From contig NZ_CP017944.1 in assembly GCF_002764115.1 (NCBI RefSeq), positions 186,001 to 250,000 on the forward strand: a stretch of 64,000 nt of DNA, written 5' to 3'. The notes below the pieces were generated by a model. That model saw nothing but the letters and a program-made list of their open reading frames with translations, searched no databases and was not told where the DNA came from. Of the stretch, positions 25,861-34,512 are shown one piece after another (position 1 is the stretch's first letter; every line of letters starts with the position of its first letter). Origin of the DNA: Phyllobacterium zundukense (GTDB taxonomy: Bacteria; Pseudomonadota; Alphaproteobacteria; Rhizobiales; Rhizobiaceae). Position numbers and translations under genes: made by a program.

Positions 25861-26895
25861 CTACGGAATAATCCAGGCGTCAGTGACGGCAACATGCACC
25901 TTTTCGCCAATCGCGACCGCAGTGGGGCAATCGAGAGTCAGGCGTTCCCCATTCACAAGTTGCAACTGCGTTTCGTGCACAGGCCCCCGATAGGTGCTTT
26001 CCTTCACAACGGCCACAAGTCCCTCCTCGGCTAGGCTAATCGCTTCCGGCCTTAACAGAACTTGCACTTGGTCAGCGCCACCTGCTTCTCCGCGCGCTTT
26101 CACCCGATGACCGACAATGTCAAGAAGGGTCGATGATCCATTCCGCTGCATAACCGTTCCGGACACAACCGCCCCGCGTCCGATGAACCCGGCAACTTTC
26201 TGGTCGGATGGCGAATGGTAGACCTCGGCAGGGGAGGCGATCTGCAGAATATTTCCCGCATTCATTACAGCGATGCGGTCCGAGAGAGCCAGGGCCTCCG
26301 ACTGATCGTGCGTGACATAAACGATCGTCGCGCGCGTGCGGCGATGAATGTCACGGAATGCCTCGACCATGGAGGCCCGCAGGTGCATGTCGAGATTGGC
26401 AAGCGGCTCGTCGAAGAGAATGATCTTGGCATCCGCCACCAGGCAGCGCGCAAGGGCAACGCGCTGGCGTTGACCGCCGGACAGTTCCTCGATCCGCCTC
26501 TTGGCGTAGCCGGTAAGACCCACACTCTCAAGCACGGCATCGACGCGGCCGACGATCTCATTGCGGGCAACTTTGCGTGTCTTCAGCGGGTACGCGACAT
26601 TTTCGGCCACATCCATATGCGGCCACAACGCATAGGACTGGAATACCACACCGACGCCGCGGTCTTCCGGCAATTTTTGCTGCCGGGCATCCGCGATCAG
26701 TTCGTCTGCGAACAATATGCGACCTTCATCCGGGGCCTCGAATCCGGCGAGCAACCGTAACAACGTCGTCTTTCCGCAGCCCGACGGTCCAAGCAGTGAG
26801 GTGAACGATCCGGAGGGGAAATCGATCGAAATATCGTTGAGTGCGGTTGTTCCACCAAAGCGTTTTGTCACGTTCTGGATGAGAATTTCAGTCAT
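25861..26895 (-). CDS. ABC importer ATP-binding protein (FbpC/PotA type)
   Basis: This 344-residue ATPase has Walker A GPSGCGKTT, FQSYALWPH, signature LSGGQRQRVALARCL, Walker B IILFDEPLANLD and YVTHDQSEAL, then a TOBE-like C terminus. I start at ATG 26895 (MTEILIQNVTKRFGG) with AAAAGG before it; the open frame to 27117 is not homologous. It is encoded on the opposite strand to the binding protein and fused permease it most likely serves, tail to tail with zero spacing. This is unusual because such ATPases are normally the third gene of one operon. Confidence 0.9.
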   Translation of the reverse strand: MTEILIQNVTKRFGGTTALNDISIDFPSGSFTSLLGPSGCGKTTLLRLLAGFEAPDEGRILFADELIADARQQKLPEDRGVGVVFQSYALWPHMDVAENVAYPLKTRKVARNEIVGRVDAVLESVGLTGYAKRRIEELSGGQRQRVALARCLVADAKIILFDEPLANLDMHLRASMVEAFRDIHRRTRATIVYVTHDQSEALALSDRIAVMNAGNILQIASPAEVYHSPSDQKVAGFIGRGAVVSGTVMQRNGSSTLLDIVGHRVKARGEAGGADQVQVLLRPEAISLAEEGLVAVVKESTYRGPVHETQLQLVNGERLTLDCPTAVAIGEKVHVAVTDAWIIP

Positions 26896-27051
26896 GCCGC
26901 ACCTTTTCAATTCTTCATGCGTTATGGCACCGCCTATGGGGCGAAGCTGTAACAATTGTGTGACGAGCAGTTGATCCTCTGCGGATATCCAGCGAAAAAC
27001 CCAGTTGGTGCCTATAGGTGGCACAGGACGTGCGGGCATGCAGCTCAAATC

Positions 27052-27075
27052 ATTACAAAAGTATAATTTGTAATG
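27052..27075. promoter_or_regulatory. Perfect 9-6-9 inverted repeat over a TATAAT element, candidate RND-pump operator
   Basis: CATTACAAA (27052-27060) and TTTGTAATG (27067-27075) are perfect reverse complements, separated by GTATAA. The sequence TATAAT (27062-27067) lies in the middle, in the right position to be a -10 box for the efflux genes starting at 27133. A bound dimeric repressor of TetR or MarR type would block that promoter. No such regulator gene is adjacent. Confidence 0.6.
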
Positions 27076-27132
27076 GCCCGCAGAGGGATTAGTGCTGGGG
27101 TCTTCGGCGTTCCACAACGAAGAGAAAATGGC

Positions 27133-28383
27133 ATGAAGCGCATCGGCCTTGTGATTGCAGTCCCTGTCATCGTCGGCGTCGGCTATTTCCTTGCTTATCC
27201 CGAATTGTCCCTGCGTGCCTCGGCGCCCGATACGGCTGCTGTGCCGTCAGCATTCCTCTCGGCTGGTAACAGCACCATGGCAGCGGCAGGAAAACGACGG
27301 AAAGCTTCCGCTGTGCCGCTTGTTGCCGTCGCCGAGGCGAAGTCGGAGGACGTCCCGATCACCAAGACTGTGGTCGGGACGATTGAACCTGTCGATACAG
27401 TTGCCATTCGACCGCAGATTGATGGTGTTGTCGTTGCCGATAACGTCACTGATGGTCAGATGGTGAAAGCCGGCGATGTGCTCTTCCGTCTCGACGATCG
27501 GGCCATCCGGGCCATGATCGACAGGGACCAGGCTCAGCTCACCAAGGACCAGGCCAGTCTGGTCGCTGCCAACCTGGATCTGGCCGGTGCGCAGGATCTT
27601 GAGAAGCGGCATGTCGACACGAACCAGCAGGTTTACCAGTCCGAGGCCGCCGTAAAGGTACTGGAATCTTCCATCGCCATGGACAAGGCACAGATTGAAG
27701 CCGACCAGGTACAGCTGTCCTATATGACGATCAGCGCGCCGATCGACGGACGCGTTGGTGTCGTCAGCACGTCAATAGGCAATCTGGTTCGCACGGCCGA
27801 CACAGGAAGCGGCCTCTTGACGATCACCAGGACGGTGCCCCTTCGCGTCTCGTTCACAGTGGCCGAAAGCGACCTGCCAGCCCTGAGGAAAGTTGTGGCT
27901 GAGCATCCCACCGCCGTTCAGATCAAACTTCCCGGCAGCAGCGATACGATTGCAACCGGCACGTTGAATTTTATCGATTCCAGCGTCGACACCGCTTCCG
28001 GCACCATCGTGCTGAAGGCCGATGTGGCCAATACTGACGGCGCACTTTGGCCCGGTCAATATGTGACCGCAATAGTTGATATGAGCGTTCACAAAGACGC
28101 AACAACTGTGCCGTTGATCGCTGTCCAGCAGGGTAACGACGGATCCTTCGTCTTCCTCGTCCATGCAGACAAGACCGTCGCAATGCAGCCGGTCACACTT
28201 GCCACGACCGTTGGTGATATCGCTGTCATAGCGTCCGGCATCAAGCCTGGAGATCAGGTCGTCGTTGATGGTCAGCTCCATCTGCAGGATGGAGCGACGG
28301 TGCAGACGACCGAGGCGCAGACATCTGACACCCCTCCGGTTGCCGAGAACGTTGGTGCTGCCTCAGTCGAGGCCTCCAAATGA
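27133..28383 (+). CDS. RND efflux periplasmic adaptor (HlyD/AcrA family)
   Basis: This 416-residue membrane-fusion protein has an N-terminal membrane anchor (MKRIGLVIAVPVIVGVGYFLA). The lipoyl/hairpin region follows (about 90-190: VVGTIEPVDTVAIRPQIDGVV, DGQMVKAGDVLFRLDDR, then a coiled hairpin DQAQLTKDQASLVAANLDL), then beta-barrel and membrane-proximal domains. I use ATG 27133; the frame also has an ATG at 27073, but that lies inside the operator and would leave almost no leader. The stop overlaps the pump gene by 4 bp. It links the RND pump to an outer-membrane channel that is not encoded here. Confidence 0.92.
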   Translation: MKRIGLVIAVPVIVGVGYFLAYPELSLRASAPDTAAVPSAFLSAGNSTMAAAGKRRKASAVPLVAVAEAKSEDVPITKTVVGTIEPVDTVAIRPQIDGVVVADNVTDGQMVKAGDVLFRLDDRAIRAMIDRDQAQLTKDQASLVAANLDLAGAQDLEKRHVDTNQQVYQSEAAVKVLESSIAMDKAQIEADQVQLSYMTISAPIDGRVGVVSTSIGNLVRTADTGSGLLTITRTVPLRVSFTVAESDLPALRKVVAEHPTAVQIKLPGSSDTIATGTLNFIDSSVDTASGTIVLKADVANTDGALWPGQYVTAIVDMSVHKDATTVPLIAVQQGNDGSFVFLVHADKTVAMQPVTLATTVGDIAVIASGIKPGDQVVVDGQLHLQDGATVQTTEAQTSDTPPVAENVGAASVEASK

Positions 28384-31300
28384 ACATTTCATCCATTTTC
28401 ATCCGGCGGCCCATTGCGACGATACTGCTTTCAATTGCGCTCGCCGCCTCCGGCCTTTTTGCCTACAAGTTTCTGCCGGTTGCCGCGCTGCCGGAAGTCG
28501 ATTTTCCGATTATAACGGTCTCGGCCAAACTTCCGGGAGCTGCCCCGGATACAATGGCCAACGCGGTCGCAACGCCGCTCATCAAACAGTTTTCGACAAT
28601 CCAGGCCATTTCCACGATCAGCGCGACCAGCACGCTCGGTTCAACGCAGATCACCCTCGAATTCGATCTCAACCGCAATATCGATCAGGCTGCCGCTGAT
28701 GTCGAAGCAGCCATCGCCAGCACCTTGCGGCGACTGCCCTCCAACATGACCACTCCGCCGAGCTACCGGAAAACCAATCCGGCCGATGCGCCGGTGGTTC
28801 TTGTCGCTTTGCAAAGCGACACGATGCAGCTGTCAAAGCTTGATGACTACGCCGAAAACGTGATGTCTCCGGCTTTCTCAACGATCACGGGCGTGGGTGA
28901 AGTCCAGGTCCTCGGCGCCAAGGAATATGCGGTGCGCGTTGAGGTCGATCCCAATGCCGTAACGGCTCGCGGGATAGGTCTGGACGAATTGACGAACGCC
29001 GTAGCCGCCAACAATTCGATTGCACCCGTCGGCACGATATCTAGCCCGACACAACAGATGGCGATCGAGGCCGATACCCAAGCCCAAAATGCCGATACAT
29101 TTCGCCAAATCATCGTCGCGTCTCCTAACGGCAAGCTTGTTCGCCTTGGCGACGTGGCGCGGGTCGTGGATTCAGTCGCCACCACTCAAACGGAGAGCAG
29201 ATATGATGGCAAGCCATCTCTGGTACTGGCAGTATTTCGCCAGCCTGGCGCCAATACGGTCGACGTCGTGGATCGCGTCAAGGCTATACTTCCACAGTTC
29301 CAGCAAGATCTCGGCCCAACAGCCAGTATCCACACCCTGAACGATCGTTCTGCCTCGATCCGGCAGGCGGTTTCCGATGTGCAGTTTACGCTCATTCTCA
29401 CCATCGCCCTGGTGATCATGGTTATCTTCGTGTTCCTGCGCCGGCTGTCCGCCACCATGATCCCGATCATCGCGGTGCCGCTATCGCTGATCGCCACGCT
29501 GGGGGCAATGTACGTGCTCGGCTTTTCGATCGACAACATTTCCCTCCTTGGCCTCACACTCTCGGTGGGATTGGTCGTCGACGACGCAATCGTCATGCTC
29601 GAGAACATCACGCGGCACATCGAAGATGGCATGTCCCCGCGCGAAGCAGCATTGAAGGGCAGCGCGGAGATCGGTTTTACCATCATATCGATCACCACGT
29701 CTCTCGTTGCCGTTTTCATACCCATTCTGCTCATGGGCGGCGTCGTTGGGCGTATCTTCAATGAATTCGCGGTCGTCGTTACCGTTGCTATCGTTGCCTC
29801 GGCACTGGTATCGCTGACGTTGACGCCCATGTTGTGCAGCCACCTTCGCGGGGAAAAGCATGGCAAGGGCGACGCGAAGAAGCCATTCACGGAACGCGTT
29901 TTCGACATCGTACAGTCCGGTTATGCACGCGTCCTCGATCTTTGCCTGCGTGCCCGGCCAGTGATCCTCGCCGTATTTTTGCTGACGGTGGTTGCGACGG
30001 TCTATCTCTTCTACACGATCAATAAGGGGTTCCTTCCGACGGAAGACATCGGCCAATTGTCGATTTCAACCGAAGCGCGGCAGGATATTTCGTTCGAAGC
30101 CATGGTGGCGCTGCAGAAACAGGTGGCCGATGCGATATCCAGCCGGCCCTATGTGGCGCACATCGTTTCCAATGTTGGTGGCGGCTTCAATTCCTCCAGT
30201 CTCAATCAGGGACGATTCTTTGTCGAGTTGAAACCGAAAGCGGAACGTGCGCCGCTCGAGAGTGTACTCAGCGATCTTCGCCGGACGCTGGCTAAAGTAC
30301 CCGGCATCAACAGCTATCCGGTTGCCGTACAAAATCTGCGGATTGGCGGTGTCTCGTCCAATGCGCAATACCAATATGTTCTCCAAAGCGTCAGCGCGGC
30401 TGATCTCTATCCCTGGTCGCAGAAAATCATGCTGGCGATGCAGCAGGAGCGGAATACCTTCATCGATGTTTCGAGCAACCTGCAGAACAATGCGCTGCAG
30501 GCCAATCTCGTCATCGATCAGGACAAGGCGCAACTCCTCGGCATCAATTCTGATCAGCTTCGCAACACGCTGTACTATGCGTTCGGCACCAATCAGGCAT
30601 CGACGATATTTTCGACGGGTGACAGCTACCAGGTCATACTCGAACTCGACCCGGCGATTCCATGGACCACCGACAAGCTCGATCAGATGCAGATCAGGTC
30701 AACGACAACCAACAAGCTGATACCGCTTTCCGCCTTCGCCCACGTCGAACGCAAGACGGGCCTGCTTGCGGTCAGTCAACTGGGTCAGCTGCCCGCCGTC
30801 ACGATCTCTTTCAATCTGCCGCAAGGGGTGGCGCTCAGCCAGGCCGTACAGGAACTCGACGCGCTGAAAACGCAACTCAATGTTCCTGGCACCATTACCT
30901 CCACCTTCACCGGTACGGCCAAGGTGTTCGAGCAATCGCTTGCCAATCAGGGCCTGCTCGTCGGTGCTGCAATCCTGACGATCTATATCGTCCTGGGAAT
31001 TCTCTACGAAAGTTTTGTCCACCCGCTCACCATCCTCACCGGGCTGCCAGCCGCCGCCGCGGGTGCGCTCGCCACGCTGGAAGTGTTCGGCTACGACCTC
31101 AGCGTCATCGCGATCATCGGCATCCTGATGCTGATCGGTATCGTCAAGAAGAATGCCATCATGATGATCGATTTTGCGCTTGCCCGTCAAAGAGCCGGTG
31201 AGACTTCGTTCGATGCCATACGCGAGGCCTGCCTCGTGCGTTTCCGGCCGATCATGATGACAACATTCGCCGCGCTGATGGGTACCATTCCCATCGCCAT

Positions 31301-31496
31301 CGGTGCAGGCGCCAGCTCAGAGCTCCGCCAGCCGCTCGGTGTGGCTGTTGTCGGCGGGCTTGTCGTCTCGCAGATCCTGACGCTGTTCATCACGCCGGTC
31401 ATCTTTCTCTACATGGAAGACCTGTCGCGAGCACTGAACACATTGGGGAACAGGCTTGTTGGCAAGCATGCACCTGATACCGTTGCTGCTGAGTGA
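28380..31496 (+). CDS. RND multidrug efflux pump, inner-membrane subunit (MdtB/MdtC-like)
   Basis: This 1038-residue RND transporter has the usual twelve transmembrane segments and two large periplasmic loops. It begins MNISSIFIRRPIATILLSIA, keeps the proton-relay motif GLVVDDAIVMLENI (TM4) and the TM10-12 region GIVKKNAIMMIDFAL. The MdtBC/HAE-1 type is suggested by the short name-typical start and by GFLPTEDIGQL. It probably exports drugs or other amphiphilic compounds using the proton gradient. It overlaps the adaptor gene by ATGA, so the two form an operon; no outer-membrane factor follows. Confidence 0.93.
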   Translation: MNISSIFIRRPIATILLSIALAASGLFAYKFLPVAALPEVDFPIITVSAKLPGAAPDTMANAVATPLIKQFSTIQAISTISATSTLGSTQITLEFDLNRNIDQAAADVEAAIASTLRRLPSNMTTPPSYRKTNPADAPVVLVALQSDTMQLSKLDDYAENVMSPAFSTITGVGEVQVLGAKEYAVRVEVDPNAVTARGIGLDELTNAVAANNSIAPVGTISSPTQQMAIEADTQAQNADTFRQIIVASPNGKLVRLGDVARVVDSVATTQTESRYDGKPSLVLAVFRQPGANTVDVVDRVKAILPQFQQDLGPTASIHTLNDRSASIRQAVSDVQFTLILTIALVIMVIFVFLRRLSATMIPIIAVPLSLIATLGAMYVLGFSIDNISLLGLTLSVGLVVDDAIVMLENITRHIEDGMSPREAALKGSAEIGFTIISITTSLVAVFIPILLMGGVVGRIFNEFAVVVTVAIVASALVSLTLTPMLCSHLRGEKHGKGDAKKPFTERVFDIVQSGYARVLDLCLRARPVILAVFLLTVVATVYLFYTINKGFLPTEDIGQLSISTEARQDISFEAMVALQKQVADAISSRPYVAHIVSNVGGGFNSSSLNQGRFFVELKPKAERAPLESVLSDLRRTLAKVPGINSYPVAVQNLRIGGVSSNAQYQYVLQSVSAADLYPWSQKIMLAMQQERNTFIDVSSNLQNNALQANLVIDQDKAQLLGINSDQLRNTLYYAFGTNQASTIFSTGDSYQVILELDPAIPWTTDKLDQMQIRSTTTNKLIPLSAFAHVERKTGLLAVSQLGQLPAVTISFNLPQGVALSQAVQELDALKTQLNVPGTITSTFTGTAKVFEQSLANQGLLVGAAILTIYIVLGILYESFVHPLTILTGLPAAAAGALATLEVFGYDLSVIAIIGILMLIGIVKKNAIMMIDFALARQRAGETSFDAIREACLVRFRPIMMTTFAALMGTIPIAIGAGASSELRQPLGVAVVGGLVVSQILTLFITPVIFLYMEDLSRALNTLGNRLVGKHAPDTVAAE

Positions 31497-31499
31497 GTA

Positions 31500-32156
31500 C
31501 TAAACCACCGTGGAACAGACTGCCGCGAAGTGGATGCTCGCCGCGATCAACACCAACCCATGCCATATCGCATTGTGAAAAGGCATCCGCTCCACGATGT
31601 GGAAGATCACGCCGAAGGAATAGACCAGCCCGCCGGCCAAGATGAGCCAAAGGATCGAAGCGGAAAGCGCGCCGGCGAGTTCCTGATAAGCCGCTACACC
31701 GCTCCAGCCGAGCGCCAGGTACAGGCCGATCGACAATCTGTCGAACCGATTCGGTTTCAGGAGTTTCAGCAGAACCCCAGCCGCCGCGATTGCCCACACG
31801 GTTGCCAGAAGCCACCACGTTCCGCTCTTGGCCATGAACGGCGTATACGTCCCGGCGATCAGTAGATAGATCGCCGAGTGATCGAAGCGCCGCAGCAGCC
31901 GTTTCACTGGCGAGATGGGCCACACATTGTAGACCGCGGAAATCGTTATCGAGAGCACGAGCGTTGTCAGATAGATCGTCGTCGCCACATATGCGCCTAC
32001 CGCTGTATGATCGACCATGACGGACAGAAGCGCGATCGATCCAACGATTGCCAGGATGACGCCAGTGATATGGATGGCGCTATCGGCCCGCAATTCGGCA
32101 AGGGAATAGTTCCGGTAAGTTACGGCAGATATTGCAGATGTGCTTCGTTTGCGCAT
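31500..32156 (-). CDS. Haemolysin III family membrane protein (YqfA/PAQR-related)
   Basis: This 218-residue protein has about seven transmembrane segments and the HlyIII conserved sites: ADSAIHITGVILA (His in TM1), FDHSAIYLLIAGTYTPF and the late HIVERMPFHNAIWHGLVLIAAS, containing the His residues proposed to bind zinc. I start at ATG 32156 (MRKRSTSA) with AAAGG before it; the long frame to 32330 is not membrane-like. The biochemical role of the family in Gram-negative bacteria is uncertain. It ends 3 bp from the RND stop, convergent. Confidence 0.9.
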   Translation of the reverse strand: MRKRSTSAISAVTYRNYSLAELRADSAIHITGVILAIVGSIALLSVMVDHTAVGAYVATTIYLTTLVLSITISAVYNVWPISPVKRLLRRFDHSAIYLLIAGTYTPFMAKSGTWWLLATVWAIAAAGVLLKLLKPNRFDRLSIGLYLALGWSGVAAYQELAGALSASILWLILAGGLVYSFGVIFHIVERMPFHNAIWHGLVLIAASIHFAAVCSTVV

Positions 32157-32390
32157 TTTGATGGCCTTTGACCAGATTGGTTCACTCCGCGAACGGCTGC
32201 CCGATTTCTCCCAATACAATTGTCCTTTGAATGACGATTGTCCAGCATGCGGGTTTCGAAGCTGCCGTATCAGAAGAGGATTCTGCCGCAATGCTCTCTC
32301 GGTCAAAACAGAAATTCCCATCAAAACCACTCAAAAAGAGTTGCACACCTCATTTCTCTGAACTAATACTTTGGTCGGAGGAATTTTCTC

Positions 32391-33416
32391 GTGGTTAAGA
32401 TGACGCTCGAAGACGTCGCCCGAGAAGCCGGTGTCAGTCTCGCAACGGTTGATCGTGTCGTGAACGGGAGGATTGGTGTGCATGCGCGCACCATCGAGCG
32501 TGTCAACGCGGCCATCAAACAGCTCGGCTTTCTGCCCGATCCGCATGCGTCTCGTCTGGCGCGCGGTCGCGATTATGACTTCCGTATCATTTTGCCGACC
32601 GGTGAAAATGAATTCATGCAGGCGCTTGCCGCCGAGTTCCGCGCCACTCGCGAACGTCACCTGCAGGAGCGGGTGCGCCTGTCGATCCAGCACGTTGATA
32701 CGTTCGACGGCATTGCACTTGCCGCCGCGCTGGAAAAACTGCCGTCGGGGATTGACGGCGTCGCCGTGGTTGCGCTCGATCATCCCGCCGTTACCGAAGC
32801 AATCAATGCATTGGCCGATGCAGGCGTTGTCGTTCTCACTCTTGTCTCGGACGTGCCGAATTCGCGCCGGGCCCATTATGTCGGCATCGACAATTTTGCC
32901 GCCGGCCGCACTGCCGCCTCGCTGATTGGCCGCTTCGTAGGCCCGCGCAAGGGCAAGGTCGGCATGATCGCGGGCTCGCTCGCGTTGCGTGACCACATCG
33001 AGCGCCAGTTCGGCTTCGAGCAGATTCTTTCACGCGAATACCCCAATCTCGAAGTGCTGCCCGTGCGCGAGGCCCGCGACGAGAATGCTCGGGTTGAGGC
33101 GGTCAGCCGCTCGCTCCTGCAGGATCACCCGGACCTCGTGGCTATTTACAATGCCGGTGGCGGACAGGCGGGTGTCATCGCCGCACTGGAGGCAACAGGC
33201 CGGGTATCCGATGTAATTTTCGTCGCGCATGAACTGACCCCCTCGACCCGGCGCCACCTCGTGCGAGGCACGGTCGACGCGCTCATCAACCAGGACGCCG
33301 GGCATATGGCGCGCAGCACTGCGCGTATTTTGACAGCACTGCGCGAAGGACGCCCGATCGTCCCCGGACAGGAACACATCCGCATAGATATTTTTCTCAG
33401 GGACAACATGCCCTGA
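32391..33416 (+). CDS. LacI-family regulator of the sugar module
   Basis: This 341-residue regulator has the N-terminal helix-turn-helix MTLEDVAREAGVSLATVDRVVNG with hinge, and a sugar-binding-protein-like core (YVGIDNFAAGRTAASLIG). It starts with GTG at 32391, with GGAGGA 8 bp before; the first ATG, three codons later, is less well placed. LATVDR instead of the usual SxxTVSR is a feature of the subgroup that controls ribose-type and inositol-like transporters. It leads the operon formed with the two enzymes and the importer 28 bp downstream. Confidence 0.9.
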   Translation: MVKMTLEDVAREAGVSLATVDRVVNGRIGVHARTIERVNAAIKQLGFLPDPHASRLARGRDYDFRIILPTGENEFMQALAAEFRATRERHLQERVRLSIQHVDTFDGIALAAALEKLPSGIDGVAVVALDHPAVTEAINALADAGVVVLTLVSDVPNSRRAHYVGIDNFAAGRTAASLIGRFVGPRKGKVGMIAGSLALRDHIERQFGFEQILSREYPNLEVLPVREARDENARVEAVSRSLLQDHPDLVAIYNAGGGQAGVIAALEATGRVSDVIFVAHELTPSTRRHLVRGTVDALINQDAGHMARSTARILTALREGRPIVPGQEHIRIDIFLRDNMP

Positions 33417-33444
33417 CGCAAGGCAGATTGAAGGAGGAGAACTT

Positions 33445-34500
33445 ATGAAGACGATCAAGGGGCCAGCCATTTTTCTCGCACAGTTTGCGGGCGACGCGGC
33501 ACCGTTCAATTCCTTCGACGCTATCTGCAAATGGGCAGCATCGCTGGGCTATAAGGGTATCCAGATCCCGGCCTGGGATGGCCGTCTCATCGATTTGAAG
33601 AAAGCCTCCGACTCAAAGGACTATTGCGACGAGCTTGCCGGGGTCGCTGCTTCGCATGGCCTGACCATCACCGAACTATCAACCCACCTTCAGGGCCAGC
33701 TCGTTGCGGTGCATCCGGTCTACGATGAATTGATGGACGGCTTTGCCGCGCCGGAAGTGCATGGCAATCCTAAAGCCCGGCAGGAATGGGCAGTGGACCA
33801 GCTCAAGCGTGCGGCGCGCGCTTCGAAGCATCTCGGCCTCAAGGTCATGCCGACCTTCTCCGGTGCGCTCGCCTGGCCGTTCCTCTATCCGTTCCCGCAG
33901 CGTCCGGCAGGACTGGTCGAAGCAGCCTTCGACGAACTAGCCAAGCGCTGGACGCCGATCCTCAATTATCTCGACGAGCAGGGTGTCGATGCCGCCTATG
34001 AAATCCATCCCGGCGAAGACCTGCATGACGGCATCACCTACGAGATGTTCCTCGAACGGGTGAAAAATCATCCGCGCGCCAACCTTCTCTACGATCCGTC
34101 CCACTTTGTGCTGCAGCAGCTCGATTATCTCGATTACATCGACATCTATCACGAGCGGATCAAAGCCTTCCACGTCAAGGATGCCGAGTTCAATCCGACA
34201 GGCCGGCAGGGCGTCTATGGCGGTTTCCAGTCCTGGGTCAACCGCGCCGGCCGTTTCCGCTCGCTCGGCGACGGGCAGGTGGATTTTGGTGCCGTCTTTT
34301 CCAAACTGACCGCCCACGATTTCGATGGCTGGGCTGTGCTGGAATGGGAATGTGCCCTGAAGCATCCTGAGGATGGTGCCCGCGAAGGCGCCGACTTCAT
34401 CAACGCCCATCTGATCAGGGTTACCGAACGGGCCTTCGATGATTTTGCCGGAGCCGGCACCGACGACGCGGCCAATCGCCGTATTCTGGGATTGAGTTAA
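33445..34500 (+). CDS. Sugar phosphate isomerase/epimerase-family TIM barrel (AP2Ec)
   Basis: This 351-residue protein belongs to the xylose-isomerase-like TIM barrel superfamily. Metal-ligand candidates are the Glu in AAYEIHPGEDLHD, Asp and His in LLYDPSHFVLQQLD, His in IKAFHVKDAEF and the Glu of WAVLEWECAL. These enzymes isomerise or epimerise sugars or keto-sugars in the cytoplasm. AAGGAGGAG lies before the ATG. It is followed 12 bp later by a Gfo/Idh/MocA dehydrogenase. The pairing is like YcjR-YcjS, where the dehydrogenase makes a 3-keto sugar and the isomerase acts on it. That role is inferred. Confidence 0.87.
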   Translation: MKTIKGPAIFLAQFAGDAAPFNSFDAICKWAASLGYKGIQIPAWDGRLIDLKKASDSKDYCDELAGVAASHGLTITELSTHLQGQLVAVHPVYDELMDGFAAPEVHGNPKARQEWAVDQLKRAARASKHLGLKVMPTFSGALAWPFLYPFPQRPAGLVEAAFDELAKRWTPILNYLDEQGVDAAYEIHPGEDLHDGITYEMFLERVKNHPRANLLYDPSHFVLQQLDYLDYIDIYHERIKAFHVKDAEFNPTGRQGVYGGFQSWVNRAGRFRSLGDGQVDFGAVFSKLTAHDFDGWAVLEWECALKHPEDGAREGADFINAHLIRVTERAFDDFAGAGTDDAANRRILGLS

Positions 34501-34512
34501 GAGGACAGAACG

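Noticed and set aside
30066..30533. Antisense frames inside the RND pump, haem, nrdA and metH genes
   Set aside because: These are long only because the strand opposite a GC-rich gene has few stops; none has ribosome sites or known domains.
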